64,000 bases of DNA from Arachis hypogaea (lineage: Eukaryota; Streptophyta; Magnoliopsida; Fabales; Fabaceae). The notes below the pieces were generated by a model that did no database searches, was not told where the DNA came from, and saw nothing but the letters and a program-made list of their open reading frames with translations. The stretch is taken from positions 148,062,699 through 148,126,698 of the forward strand of contig NC_092050.1 in NCBI RefSeq assembly GCF_003086295.3, written 5' to 3'. A program made the translations under genes and the position numbers. Shown one piece after another: positions 11,060 to 23,931 of this stretch (positions are counted from its first letter, which is position 1; each line of letters starts with the position of its first letter).

Positions 11060-12012
11060 AGGGTTGTTATTGGAGGTAAGGGATGGAAGAAGAATTCGGT
11101 TCTGAGAGGATAACTGGCTACCCTGTGGTGTGCTGCAGGACGTATTTTCAAGGCCCTTTTCGATTTCAAACCAAGTCAGATTTATAATAGGGGATTGTGG
11201 GTTCTGGGATGGATTAGAGTGGATATGAAATTTTTATTGGAGAAAGAAATTATTTCAATAGGAGTTGGAATTAGTTAACTAACTTCATGGGATTCTACAA
11301 TCTATCAGATTAATAAGTGAGAGAGAAGACAGAATAGTGTGAAAATTTGATAAATCAGGTATTTATTCTACTAATTCATTTGTGTAGGTTTTGTAGGCTG
11401 AAGCACTCTCGTAGGACATTACAAGTTATAGTTTTACTAGTTTTATTTGGAGGGAATTAGTACCACCAAAAGTTGAGTTATTCACCTGGTTTGTGTTAGT
11501 TGGCAAGGTCAATAAGGAGAGATTGAGTAGATTTGGCATTATTATTGATCAAAATGATAATACTTGTGTTTTATGTAAAAGAGACTAAGAATGATTACCA
11601 CTTATTTTTTAGTTGTAAGTTTACTTGGCAGATGTGGTGTGTTTGATTATTCGCCTATAATAAACTAGGGTCTATTCCAAAAATAATTTAGCAACACTTT
11701 GAGAGTTAGACAGGGACTCCTGTAAGGAAGGAAGAACGTAATAGGTGATTGATTGATTTTTTTTGCTATCGTTTAGAGTACGTGGTTAGAAAAAAATGAC
11801 AGAATATTCAGGAATCAAGAAGCAGGTGTATTGGAAGTTATCAACAAGTCATTTAGGAACTACAAAGAGTGAATTGATTTTGATCTTTTTAGTTGTTGAT
11901 GGCAATGTCGGAAATGAATAGAGATTAATCTTTATTTGTTTGACTAGTAACTCTGCATTTTCTAGTTGCTCCACTTTGTTGTGTTGAGTTTTTTTTTTCA
12001 AAAAAAAAATAT
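11060..12012 (+). mobile_element. 3' fragment of an L1-type LINE
   Basis: Frames pieced by eye give the ORF2 C-terminus. WRELVPPKVELFTWFVLVGK at about 11447-11505 is followed by KERLSRFGI-x-DQNDNTCVLC at about 11515-11578, the zf-RVT domain of plant LINEs. Several stops and frameshifts make it a pseudogene. A 3' untranslated part follows, ending in a T run and an A run near 11990-12012. Its last 300 bases are homologous, in inverse orientation, to 12090-12366. Confidence 0.8.
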
Positions 12013-12089
12013 ATGTATATATAACAAGAGCAAAAAAAATAATTTTATTCATTTATCATTATAGACACACAAATATATGTAAGGCTAAT

Positions 12090-12366
12090 TTTTGGAGAAG
12101 ATTTTTTTGAAATAAAAAGTTCAACACAATAAAGTGGGGCATTAATGAAAAATTTCTAGACATGTAAAATAAACTAATTTCTAATCATCTTTGGCAATGC
12201 CATTAACAACCCAAAAGATCAAATATCACTCCATTCTTTGTAACTCCTAATCGACCTGTTGACTACTTCCGCAACACCTATTTCTTGATTCCTAAAGATT
12301 CTGTCATAAGTGCTCCAAATGATAACAATAAAACCAATCTCACCAACATTCTATCAATTCGACTGT
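12090..12366 (-). mobile_element. 3' end of a second LINE (minus strand)
   Basis: The reverse complement contains 'atgacagaatctttaggaatcaagaa', 'tacaaagaatggagtg' and 'tttattgtgttgaa', matching the plus-strand LINE end at 11790-11990 at perhaps 70-75% by eye. It is the 3' tail of the element whose endonuclease and ORF1 lie at 12367-15290. The RT that should sit between is absent, so the junction at about 12366 is an internal deletion. Confidence 0.7.
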
Positions 12367-12960
12367 ACGATTGACACCTGAACTACGTGAACTTACGGTC
12401 ATTCAGTTCTATATCCACCAGTTTCATATCATGTATCCATGTTTTAAAGTCTTCTGCTGTTACTATTAACACACTAGCGTCTTTCCTTTCTTCCAATTGC
12501 ACAACCTCATTGAAGTCACCCATGTAGCAAAGAGAAACTTGACATATTCCCGATAAAAAATTCAACTCTTCCCACACAGCAAGCTTCTCCTCCCTTGTAT
12601 GTGTACCATACACCAAGCAAACTGCACAATGAAAATTATTGTTCGTCAATTCTCCTTCTATACACAACCATCTCTCTCCTCTGTAACAATTACTTAACCT
12701 AAATATCATATCATTCCATATTATTAATAAACCTCCGGAAGTACCTTCCGATCCTACAAATTCCCAACCCACCGCATCATTACCCAAAATTTCACTACAT
12801 CAAACTTAGTAATCACCTCCTTCTTTGTCTCTATCAATCCTAATATGTTCATATTATTTTTACGCTTAAATTTTTACCTTTTTCCACTTTTCAATACCAC
12901 CTAAACCCTCACATTCCACGAACTAAAATTATTTAAAAACTTTATTACACAGCTTATTCG
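12367..12960 (-). pseudogene. LINE ORF2 endonuclease (EEP), truncated
   Basis: The open part (12383-12830 region) reads through NMNILGLIETKKE (start of the apurinic-type endonuclease fold), GGLLIIWND, CAVCLVYGTHTREEKLAVWEEL and CYMGDFNEVVQLEERKDAS, ending VDIELNDRKFT. The GDFNEV box and the preceding VYG phrase are the usual signature of plant LINE endonucleases, which nick the target DNA. Everything after residue 150 or so, including the whole RT, has been deleted; the 3' tail follows at once. ORF1 lies upstream. Confidence 0.85.
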
Positions 12961-15290
12961 GGTTTTTGGGGCGGCTCCTTCTTGCTTTCTCTTTCTGTTT
13001 TACTTACCTTCTTTTTGTGTCAATACTTCATTCTGTGCTTGGAGAATAGCCGTAATGTCCTCATCCTCGTCATTAAGGGTGGAAACAGGCCAGGTCAGGC
13101 CAGGCTTTGCTCTTAATAGGCCTGGCCTGTCATGTAGTTGATTGGCTTGAGCCTGGCCTGCAGCCTGCTATACGCTTTTTTCAAAGTACTAAGTCTGGCC
13201 TGGCTTGAAGCCTGTTAAAAGGCCTACTAATTTTTTTTACAAAAATAAAAATATTATTTAAAAAAAAATATTTTTTAATAAACATATTTATATGTAAAAT
13301 GTCATATTTAGTTTTTATAAGAATTTTTAAACTTTAAAATATTTAAAATATACAAAACTATTTATAATTAAATATAATAAATTTAAAATATCTTATAATT
13401 TTATTAATAATAAAAAAATTATTTATATATGTAATTATGTATTAAAAGGTCCAGGCAGGCCTGACAGGCCAATAAGGCTAATTAGTGAGTCTGGGCCTGC
13501 CTATTAACATAATAAGGCTTTTCTAAGAGCCTGAGCCTGTGTCTATTTTATAACAGGTCAGGCCAGGCCAGGCCAAACACAGGTCAGGCTACAGGCCGCC
13601 GCCTGACCTTTTTCCACCCCTACTCTTCATATAAAACAGCTTCTGATTCGATTGCCAGATCCCAAGCAACTCTGTTTTCATCCATATTTTTATCCCAACT
13701 TCCTCTGTGCTCATCTTGATTAGTTTCACCGTCTGCATCCTGCTCTGAGTCCCCGAATCTTCTAAGTTCCTTACAGCCCCTTCATCCTCCAACCCAGTTT
13801 CCTCCACCACTGTATTCTCATCCTCTAAATCTGAATCATGCACTGCATCACCCCTCATCAGACATATGCCAACATGTTGCTTATCACTCCCGTCCAAACT
13901 AGCGTGGATCTCATTAACTGCACTTGGTGGAATGTTTCCCTCCGCTGTGCTGTTTGGACAATTCTCCGCACCTCCGCCAATCTTCTTCCTGACTTGATTC
14001 TGCTTGTCGGGTGCATCAGGGGCTTCACGCTCCTCCCTGCCCTCCACACCATCAAACTCAACGCGGACATTATCACCTTTGCCACCAGCAGCTGACTTCC
14101 GCGCTGCTCCCAGATCTGCCTCGTCAGCGCTGTTCACTGTGGCATCAACTCCTTCCTGAACTCTATGACCAGCCACACCCCTCTCTTTACGGTCGCCCGC
14201 AGCAGCCAGCAAGGAGGCCCTTTTAAAACGCACAACGACGTACTCTCCATCGCACCACCCAGCCACTTCGCCGTCACACCCCACTAACATATTGGGCCTT
14301 ATATACTTCAACCTAGCCCCAACTAAACTTTTATTCAATACAAAATCAACCCTTTCTTTTTGTTTATTCCCATATTCCTAAGTCTCTGTTCTTTCAAAAA
14401 TTACTTTGTTACTGATTGTTTGAGATCCCATAGATTCTGCACTCACCATAACTGGCGCATACACCAAAGAATTATCTGTTCGCGTTTTTAAAAAACCTTC
14501 ATGCCACTCATCCAAATCCTCAACGGCAATTACCTTTATCTCCTTGTCATGCTCTGCCTCCCGTAGCCCCTGTGGCATCATTGCTGTCGCATCCCTTCCC
14601 AACTTCAACGATTCTCTCTGAGTTTCTAGTTCTTCACTTCCATGGTGTTCCAAGACAACTCTCCATTCATCTCGACATCCTTTTCTTTAATTCTTTCCTG
14701 TTTTTCATCAGAAGACTCCCTGGCATCTTCATCATACGTAGTGATTTTTTTTTCGGACATCAATCCTCCTCCTATACTTAGCCTCACCCACAAAAATCTC
14801 TTTACTCCTTAATCGCATTCCATTCATCTCTTTGATGGCCTTTAATGCCCTCTCCTTTTGTAGTATACCTGATGAAAGCAAACAGATGGATCCGACTATA
14901 TAGATGTCATTTATCCTTCTTGTCCACTTGAACATATGAAATAATTCATTCTTCAAAATATTGTCTGGTAAATTATCCACAAAAATTGTGAATGATTCAC
15001 TCTCCAATCGGAGATACGCTTCCCAATTCCAAACCCATGGGTCTTTCCTAATATGAGGTCGCCTAGCTTTATCCTACCTTGCATTAGACATAGACAGATT
15101 ATGTAGTACAAGGAGTACGTACTCTGATACTGTGAAATAAGAGTCTCGAGGAAGAAGTTGCGATCAGTGAGCGAACAGGGTCGGAGACTTGGAACACGTG
15201 TACAGAACGAACAAGGAAGCTCCTGAGTGCGACGGACGTCGACAGTGTCCCATTCCTTGCGGCGGCAGTACAAAGAGTTGCAAGAGATTT
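12961..15290 (-). pseudogene. LINE ORF1 with N-terminal RRM (interrupted)
   Basis: Minus-strand remains of the RNA-binding first protein of the LINE. Near 15007-14740 lies an RRM-like domain: FTIFVDNLPDNILKNELFHM (RNP2-type strand), later ERALKAIKEMNGMRLRSKEI and EAKYRRR. The middle part is 14653-14378. A GADA-rich linker (14338-13623) includes KYIRPNMLVGCDGEVAGW. The C-terminal residue string ITAILQAQNEVLTQKEG lies beyond the hAT insertion, at about 13065-13000. Frames change between parts, so it is dead. RRM-bearing ORF1 proteins are a known lineage of plant L1 elements. The 5' end is near 15290. Confidence 0.75.
13074..13622. mobile_element. Non-autonomous hAT element, 549 bp
   Basis: Terminal inverted repeats TAAGGGTGGAAA (13074) and TTTCCACCCCTA (to 13622). 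The flanking 8-bp duplication is ctcgtcat at 13066-13073 and ctcttcat at 13623-13630 (7 of 8), the hAT size. Subterminal regions are packed with GGCCAGGC/GCCTGGCC repeats on both sides, possible transposase-binding sites. The middle (13230-13440) is AT-rich and non-coding. It sits inside the minus-strand LINE ORF1: removing it and one duplication copy joins a VLYEE-like segment to DEDITAILQAQNEVLTQKEG. Confidence 0.88.
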
Positions 15291-17767
15291 CTCAATTTAG
15301 ATCAAAAATCTATTGGTCAAGGAATTAAAAATAAGAATTGGTCTTAGTGTGGATACGCATAGATTTTTTGTACAATCGAAGAGGCTTATTTTTACTAGCG
15401 TACTCAAATATTTACGTTTGATCTATATTATTTGAATAAAATTTTTAATGCAAAAATAAGTCTCAATAAAATTATTTGTTGTTTTCGCTACATGTTACGA
15501 ATACATTTTAATTCTACGTACAGAAAAAAGACACGTGAATAATTATTAATGAGTTTTCATTCAGGGTGTTTGGAAACAAACATAATTAAATTAATTTAGA
15601 TAAAATTCAATTCGATTCCATTGTTTTCTCTCAAAATCAATTTCAACTCAAAATAAATTCGATTTGAAATTCTATTTTATTGGGATTTCACTTAAAACTT
15701 AAAATGTCTAAAATGTTCTTATAATCTAATTACTTCTTCTTAATTTTTCTCCTCCTTCACTTTTTCTCAACGCCTCCCATCTTTCAATACATATTCTCTC
15801 TTCTCTCACCACCTTTATTTTCTTCCATTCTCTTTCCTTCAACCCCCTTAATATAATATGTACCTATTTTTTTAGAAGATCTACTATGTAGATCTAAAAA
15901 AATATCCACACGTATATATTTTATATATTTAATTTAGATTAATGATACCAAACATTTGTCAGTCTACTACGTTTGAACATTTTAAGTAAAACTATGTCAA
16001 TCATAACATTAACAAAAAGTGGCATAATTTTTTTTCTATTTTAATGACATTAATGAGTTGTTATAATTTTCTGTTAATAACTATTCTTTTTACTTATTAT
16101 GTCCTTAGATCACTTAACAAGTTGGTTCTTGATAATTTATATTTGTTTTTTGTTATTGGTTTGTCCTTAAAATCAACTATAGAGAACTATTTAATTTTTT
16201 TAATTAATAATAACAATATTTTTTAGTTTTAATATTTTTAGATTAATCTAATTTATTCTTTTAAAAAGGTAAAAAAAAATTAGTTGAAAAAATTTTAGTT
16301 AAATAATATAATTTTTAAATTATTTTATATAATTTAATAAATAAGTATATTTATTATTTAAATATGATATTATATTAATAAAAAATAAAATTATTTATTA
16401 TAAAATTTTATTTTATTTAATAAACATTCAAAATACTAGAATTCAATTTAACTATAATAATTTTACTAATTTATTCTAAATACTATAACGCAATTTAATT
16501 TTGACTAAAATTTAATTTTTAATAGAATTTAATTTAATTCTTTTATATCATTAAAAATTTTCAAGCAGGCGGTATGTTTTTGGGGGAATGAAAAATATTG
16601 TGCATATAAGAATGAGTGTTTTCGGGAAGAAAGAAATCGATGATACCATTTCACTTCTAATCTAATTTAAATTTTGCAGCACTTCGATTCAATGTGATGC
16701 ATTATACCAACTTCATTTCAAACAAATGACTATCAAATTAATAAAAAGGTATATATGTATACATAATATGAACAAAAATATATATATTTATATATGAAAT
16801 TTAATTTGAAGTTACCTAATTAATATCTATCTATTATTAGATGGATGCTGATGGTGATAATGCAGTGATCGTGATGAAGATAGGACGATGATAGTGATGA
16901 AGCATTATCCAATGACCGAAGATTGAGACAAGCATTATATTACATTTGACTGGAATACTAAGATGATTATGTAATTTATCTATAGTCTAAGCACTTTTGG
17001 GTCAAAATACTTTTCAAGATTGATGATATGCTGAAATTTCACACTTTTATACAAACAAACCTATGAGACAAATTCGATGGCTCTATTTCTCTTTAACGAA
17101 ATCAATGATATTGATTTTGAGTTCCAAACTGGAAAATATATATGCTACATCATCATCTTAAAGTTGTAATACTTGAGGATCAGCTGAAGATAGATTTTAT
17201 TGAAAGTGAATTTTATATGATGGCACAATTATAATACAAAGACATGAAAAAATTATCTTCATAAATGAAGTACAAACACTTTAACGAGTTATTGTATTTC
17301 TGTCTATTGTCTTATATATTTTAGATACAACATTCAATTAACATATGTATTTTTTATGTTAAGATGTGTCTTAGTAAAAAAATAAAAAATATATTTTTGG
17401 ACACATTTAGATACATATAAATACCGTCATATATATCAGCGTGTCTAACATTATTCTTAACCTTTACTTTTGAAATGAATTTAAAAATGTGAGGAATATT
17501 AGACAGAATTTATTATTTTTTGTCATAAATTAGCCATCAATATTTTAAAATATGAGCTCAAATATGTTGTTAGATTATTAAACTAAAAGAATTAATGGCT
17601 AAAAATAATATATTTTGATGACTTTTTAGTATTTTTATAAAAATATTATATATTATTATTTATTAAAATAAAAAATTATTTTAAATATTTTTTATAATTA
17701 AAAATACATTAAAAACACTTAAAATTTTAATATCGATAAAATATTAAGATATTATTAAAATTTATCT

Positions 17768-17777
<10 letters not shown>
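15291..17777. other. AT-rich spacer
   Basis: No gene recognised. A possible degenerate element begins near 15580 ('gggtgtttggaaacaaac', then 'attaaattaatttagat') with a loosely inverted counterpart at 16480-16550, but terminal repeats and target duplication are not convincing. 16850-16960 contains GATGATGG-rich sequence of no clear meaning. Confidence 0.4.

Positions 17778-17839
<62 letters not shown>
17778..17839. repeat. (TA)n microsatellite, about 31 units
   Basis: Uninterrupted TA dinucleotides. A second short (TA)n tract is at 18122-18141. Confidence 0.95.
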
Positions 17840-17841
<2 letters not shown>

Positions 17842-20560
17842 TATTTTTGTGTTTTACAACAAATTAAAATTTACGTATTCATATATTTCATACTGTATTG
17901 TATTTTATATCCATATCAATTTCTATGTTCGTTAGAATTTTTTAATATAGCCGTCAGGTGGCACAATTAATAGATAGTTGAGTTGTTTAACTATCTTATG
18001 AGTGATTTCATATTTCACAGTGCATCTAACAAAGATTTTGTAATCAGATATTTATTTTTGTTTTTGTTTTTAAGAACATTAACAATATATATTTATTTAT
18101 GGAAGCTAAATACCCTATTTGTATATATATATATATATATAGTCTTCTATTATGCTTTATTTAGGTTTGGATGAGGTGCAAATTTTGAACAAGGTTTTAC
18201 TCAAATTTGTTAAACATATAAACATTATTCATGTATATCAATCAAACAATTTAACTTTATAGAAGATATGGTTTCTTGATATTGTATATAAAAGCTTCTA
18301 GCTATATGCCCTTTTGTGGATTAAAATAATTAGTTATATAATTATTGGTATGTCTTTGTTTAATAAATTAAATTTTTTAAATAAATAATTTTATAACAAA
18401 TTAATCTTAAAGGATTGAAGCGAATATAATAATGATATTATATGGACAAGATGGCACGTGACACAATATAATAATGATATTATAAATTATAATTACATAA
18501 TCTAGCTAATATATAAAATTAAAGAGTGTTAAGAGATTAATAAATTTTATGATTTATAGTCATCAATTAGTTATTATTAATATTTTTAATAGTATAAAAT
18601 TTTATCTAATAATATAAAATTATTCACATTTTTTTTACTAATTAAATATTGATCAAATTTTAATAAAAATATTTGTACTAATATTTTTTCTATAAAATTA
18701 ATTTCCTTGGGTCGGCTTTCCTGTTATATACTTATATATATTGTGCTGTGTGCAGGCACATACCCATGGTGCTAGCGCACATGTTCATGAATATGGACCA
18801 TACACATTTTGGTAAATGCTCATTTATTTACTGCTTTTAATACACGTGGTCCAAAATATTTATTGTAATGTTAAAATTTTGGTTTTCTATATCTTTAATA
18901 TAATACCATATAAAAACTCAATTTACTTTAATTTTTTAATATATATTATACGCATAAATATTCTTTTATTGTATGTGATTGCAATTTGTATTAAATTTTA
19001 ATTAAATATTTAATATGACCAATTCAATTGTGTCAAAATCTTCATTCTTATACACATAATGCAGCAACAGAAATAATTCAATAAAATATCTTGTTTTGTG
19101 TACTATAGCGTGTATTGATGTAATAACTATTTAAATATACTTCTCCGGTGTCATAAAATAATTAGATATTTGATTATTTATATATTTTTATTTAATAATT
19201 TAATCCTTTAAAATGATTAAATAAATTATATATTGAATAATAATATTTTATTCTTCATTATTTATAAAATAAATATATTTTTTTTGTAAGATTAAAATAA
19301 CATATTTTGAACCTATTTTACTAAAATAATCTTTAATAATTATTATAATTATATATAAAAATTAATTATAATAATTTAGTTGATTCAAATAATAACAATA
19401 AGAATATAAAATATATATTTATTATTAATGTAATAATTTTTTATTTTGGATATTTTATCATTATAAAATATAGAAAAAATTTAAATTAAATATTTTGTAA
19501 CAAGTTAAATATTTTTTAAATTACATAAAAAATATTTATATGTAAAAATATTAATTGAGAACCAATAATATATTTTACTAAACTACAACATGTCTATATC
19601 TATCTTATCTATTGTATTCACATAAAAACATATTTCTGTGTGCGTAACCCCTTGTTTTTTTCTTATACTGAAAAACCATTTTACATACAAAAAGTTATTC
19701 CACCCCTAACACAACTGAAATATCAGATGACGTTTTGAATTTGAATCTCCACAAACTAATAATGAGTTTGCATTACTTTAGCACTAAATATGAACAAGTC
19801 AAAATGAAACACTTGAATGAAAGATAAGGATAGGATAAATTCAATCTAACTATGCTAGGCTCCATATATTTTATAGAAAATAGTCCTTCAAGTTAAAAAC
19901 TCAGTAAAATGGAAGCTGATGTTCCAACTGTGTGTGGAAAGGGGAGCCAATAGATTAAAGGAAAAAAACATAAAGATTAAAGAGTGATGTTAGGTAATCA
20001 ATATTTTTCAGTTAACATCAATTAAATTTTTTAAAATTATTTTATTTATCTTAAATTCTAATTTTTTAAATAAAAAATATTAATCTTAACTCTTAAATTA
20101 TAAATTTAAACACTAAAATTAGTTAACATTGACTAACTAAAAGTTAGTTTTTCATACTTTTTCTTTCATAAAATCATTTCTCTCAAATTATATTTTTAAC
20201 ACGTTTTTTTATGTAAAAGTGTCTTTTGAGTTTGGTAAATTTTAATTTATATATATAAATTTTTTTTATTTATCTTATACTAATCTTTGTTTAGAAAATA
20301 ACAAAGATTTAACTCTAAACTTTTTAATTATATAAATTTTCATATCATTTCATAAAATTACTTTTTTTTTTAAAATCTTAAACTAATAAAAAAACACATA
20401 AATAATTATACTTCTAACCATCTTTATCGCCGGGATAAATAAAAAGAAAAGCAAGTTTCATTAGATAAGAATAACTTTGAAACCCTAATTACAAAAGGAA
20501 ACTATATAACGTTCCATTTGAGAATTATATATATAAGATTTGGGACGCATACGCAATCTA
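17840..20560. other. AT-rich spacer
   Basis: No protein or RNA gene was recognised. Open frames are short, rich in Ile, Tyr and Leu, and fit translated AT-rich DNA. Around 20340-20415 is one copy of the 'aaactaataaaaaaacacataaataattat' motif that recurs at 22150-22352. Confidence 0.45.
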
Positions 20561-21451
20561 ACATTCAGGGTACAAAACAGCGACATTGCATGCACATCAT
20601 ATATAATTGAAGATAGAAGTTTGAATGAGCAGGTAACTCATCAACACGACCCACATATAATTATATATATATCATATTCCTCCATAGCTGGCTAGGCATA
20701 GCAGCCAAAAAAGTATACCCTAAAAAAAGAGTGTCCCAAATCTAGGACATTATATTTCCGCTTTGAATTCGTTAATAGTAACACAATAGTGACTCATGAA
20801 TCATGATACACATATATATAGATATCTATAGAGTCCTAATTTATAAACAAAGAGATCTTTGCCGAATAAATAAAATTCCAAGAAATTAAAAGCATCAAGT
20901 GTAAGTGTTATTTGCAACTTTATTACGTATAGATTGAAAAGGGCAAGACATGCAGGCTTGTAAGCGTGTGAGCGTGAGCATGACGAGTCGTCAGAGGCCA
21001 TAGAAATCAAAAGAAGCAATCAGAGTAGAACATGCATGAGAGTGCATGCCCTACTTATGTACTTATATATATTATTATAATGAAAGAGAATGCAAATATG
21101 ATGCCATTAAAGCTAAGATTCTTAGGGTACACTCTCATCTTCCTCTATCTTTAGCCATCTACCTACACAACCTTCTAAAGCCTATCCTATATATTATAAG
21201 GGGCATAGATGAAAGCAATGTGCACCGTCAACAGAAAATTGACACATTTTAATGAAAAAAGGAATGGCATAATGATATGACGATACTTACAACAAAATAT
21301 AAATAATATATACAAACAAAGATGTGTTAGTTCGAAGAAAAAATATATATAAAGAAACTTGGATAATATATATGTATAATGTAGAAATGTATCAGTTCTG
21401 TAGAGAGATATAACAAAATATGTTAAACAGATAATCCACTATATTACATGT
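20561..21451. other. Unassigned spacer of more balanced composition
   Basis: Less AT-biased than its surroundings, with words such as 'cagcgacattgcatgcac' and 'cgtgtgagcgtgagcatgacg'. Short frames exist on both strands (for example 20801-21019 minus, 21046-21252 plus), but none shows a domain or a clear start context. It could hold a regulatory region or an RNA gene; I cannot identify one. Confidence 0.3.
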
Positions 21452-21618
21452 ACATCAAAATCAGCCACTAAAGTCAGTTATCAATATAAAACATATGTTG
21501 GAATATAAATAGACATTGAAAATAAATTAAATTACACATGTATTTATACACAAATATATTAGTGACTGATTTTAATAATTAATTTTAATATATAAATAGT
21601 ATTTTTAAACCAACAATA
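21452..21618. mobile_element. MITE-like AT-rich repeat
   Basis: The left end 'acatcaaaatcagccactaa' pairs loosely with the right end 'ttagtgactgattttaat' (about 21560-21575), with an AT-rich middle containing 'aaaataaattaaattacacatgtatttatacacaaatatatt'-like sequence. Partial copies sit at 10996-11058, 36420-36590 and 39385-39500. I recall the family as frequent in Arachis. Exact ends and target duplication were not resolved. Confidence 0.55.
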
Positions 21619-22149
21619 TAACTGATTTTGATTTTCCCTTTGCTATTTAGTCATAATAGTTACAACAATAATTAGGACTGGCTTTATTATTAGCATTTTT
21701 GTGTAGGTTATTGTGTTGGAGTTTTTACTTGTTGATGATGATTCAATCATAATACAATCCTCATAATTTTCTTTATTCCCTCTATTTTCAGTTTCCTCTC
21801 GCTTATTCTTGATTTTTTATATTTTTTAAAATATTTTTTTTATTTTTTAGAGTATAAAGGAATTAATGAATTAACTATTAAAAAACTTAAGTAGATTTTC
21901 TTTTAAAATATTCTGATCCATAATACTTATAATTTTTCTTTTCTTTCAACAATAACAAAAAAATTAATTTTTATTAAAGAACTTTAATGTAATTATATTT
22001 GTATCTAAAAATCGAATCAAAATGACCATCTAAAAAGTGGTTCAATAAATAATAATATCTTTTATGTTTTTCTCATTACAAGACAACGCCATTATTTCGG
22101 CGAATCTTACTAATACATGTCTTTGAAATTCAATTTATTATCTCAATGT

Positions 22150-22352
22150 TACTATTTTTCTTAAAAATTTAAGTTAATAAGAGAAAATAATATAAATAAT
22201 TATATTTCTAATATTCTCTTTTAATTTAGAGTTCACTAATGATCGAACTTTAAATCTTTTAAACATAAAATTCTCATACCATATTATGATACTTCTCTTA
22301 AAAATTTAAACTAATAAAAAAATAACATAAATAATTATATTTCTAACAATTC
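22150..22352. repeat. Dispersed motif, two copies
   Basis: A stretch reading 'cttaaaaatttaa(g/a)(t/c)taataa' then 'ataaataattatatttctaa' occurs at 22155-22211 and 22297-22352, with a third copy near 20370-20415. It is probably a fragment of an abundant AT-rich transposon. No ends were identified. Confidence 0.5.
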
Positions 22353-22636
22353 CATCTTTTTTCCATTATGCCAACTTTAACATTTTGGAATTTGAGAACC
22401 AACCTATTTCTGTCACTAGATCTAATCCAATTCATACCATTTAATTTCTTAGCCATTCATTATTATTTATTCTTTTTTCATATATACAACAAATATTTTT
22501 TAATTTATTGAAAAGTTAATGTATTTAGACAAATTTTCGTCTAGATTCACTTTAATAAAACTATTTTAGAACATTTTAACTAAATCAATAATATTATAAG
22601 GTTTATGATTGTCTTTATGTCTCCATTGTTTTATGA

Positions 22637-23006
22637 GGGAGCGTTTGTTTTGAGGTATTGAGATAGAGATTGGGAGACTGAGACTCAATATCATGTTTGT
22701 TACTAGTATTAAAATTTCTGTCTCTGTCCCCAAAATTTCAGTATTTCAGTACCTTCAAAAAGTGGGGACACGAGAGAATAAAATTTTTAGAGATTGAGAC
22801 TGAAACTTTAATAACATTTTATACCTAAAATACCTTCATTTCAATTAATTAATTCCAATTTTATCCTTTGTACAAATTAAATTAGAATTTCATTTTTGTT
22901 TCAATTTCTGTCTCTCACTTTGCACCAAACAGAATACTGCTCTGTCTCTTAGTCTCTGTCTCTCAGTCTCAGTCTTTTCGTCTTTGTCTCTCCACCAAAA
23001 GCTACC
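22637..23006. mobile_element. MITE, 370 bp
   Basis: Terminal inverted repeats GGGAGCGTTTG (22637) and CCAAAAGCTACC (to 23006) pair with two mismatches. Inside each end are mirror GAGACTGAGACT / AGTCTCAGTCT repeats (22665-22695 and 22940-22990). The flanks share TGA (22634-22636 and 23007-23009), or TGAG if the ends are shifted by one. The 3-bp duplication and 'AGCGTTTG' end suggest a PIF/Harbinger-type MITE, though hAT cannot be excluded. No coding sequence. Confidence 0.65.
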
Positions 23007-23404
23007 TGAGAGTACAATGATTTAAAAAATAAATTAAGAAAGTTTGTACTAAAAGTAAAAACCTTTAGACCTTATAATACATTGTAAACATTTACTTCCT
23101 CAAACTAGTTTCCAATGGAAGCTTTGTTCTAATTAGCAATGGAATATTAATCTCAATCAATCATGCTATATATAAATAAACAAATCATGTCGTTTATTAC
23201 ATTTATTATTACCTACCATTTAGGAGGAGAAATATTAGCATTGGCATAATATATATGTATATATGTATACATGATGTGACACACCCCAATTAAAAATTGA
23301 CTCACACTCCACATGTACCTAAAAAGAAAAAAGAAGTATAAAGAGCAAAAATATATTTTTGCACAGAAAGATATATATATAGCCAGTAGTGAGAAAAAAG
23401 AATA

Positions 23405-23690
23405 ATGTGTGGTAGATGGGTACTTAACATGTGGAGCTTTTCTTTAATTTCTATTGAAGAGGGCATAGCAAAGGAAGCTAAGGATATTGGAAATGGTAAT
23501 TTGGTTGCATGGACCACCACTATGAACTTGTCTTGTTCAATCATTTACTCCAATCCTCACTCCACATGTTCTGGGATTCCAAAGCAAAGAGATGTTGCAC
23601 TTGATACCCACTTTGGTGAAATCTCTCTATCTCCTCTTGGCCCCTCTTCTCTTCTAGGATCTTGCATTGATATGCCCTAATTTCGTTTCA
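23405..23690 (+). other. Unassigned island of mixed composition
   Basis: About 285 bases with near-balanced composition amid AT-rich spacer. It includes an open frame (23405-23680) without a recognisable domain. An 11-base inverted pair AACATGTGGAG (about 23428) and CTCCACATGTT (about 23560) frames part of it. It may be a non-coding RNA, a conserved regulatory block or a gene fragment. No function can be given. Confidence 0.3.
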
Positions 23691-23907
23691 TGTTATTTCT
23701 CCCTCACTCTACCATAGGGATTAGGGTTATCTCATTACAAGATTATGATCGTGTCTATATTTCTTCTTTTTTACTTATTTTTATCCTTTTGAGATAAATG
23801 AATAAAACGAGTGAACATAACTCTTGTGTTGATTTTGAAAATTAGAAGAAACTTATCAGATTTTAGTATATACAAAAAAAAAAAAAATAGTTTCCTAATT
23901 AAACGGC

Positions 23908-23931
23908 AATAATAATAATAATAATAATAAA
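23908..23931. repeat. (AAT)n microsatellite
   Basis: Eight or so AAT units, preceded by a run of 13 A ending near 23887. Confidence 0.9.

Noticed and set aside
15580..16560. Possible 1-kb MITE beginning 'gtgtttggaaac'
   Set aside because: Ends pair poorly and no target duplication could be found.
20801..21252. Possible small genes or miRNA precursor
   Set aside because: Several inverse words were tried but no long stem with a known miRNA sequence was found.
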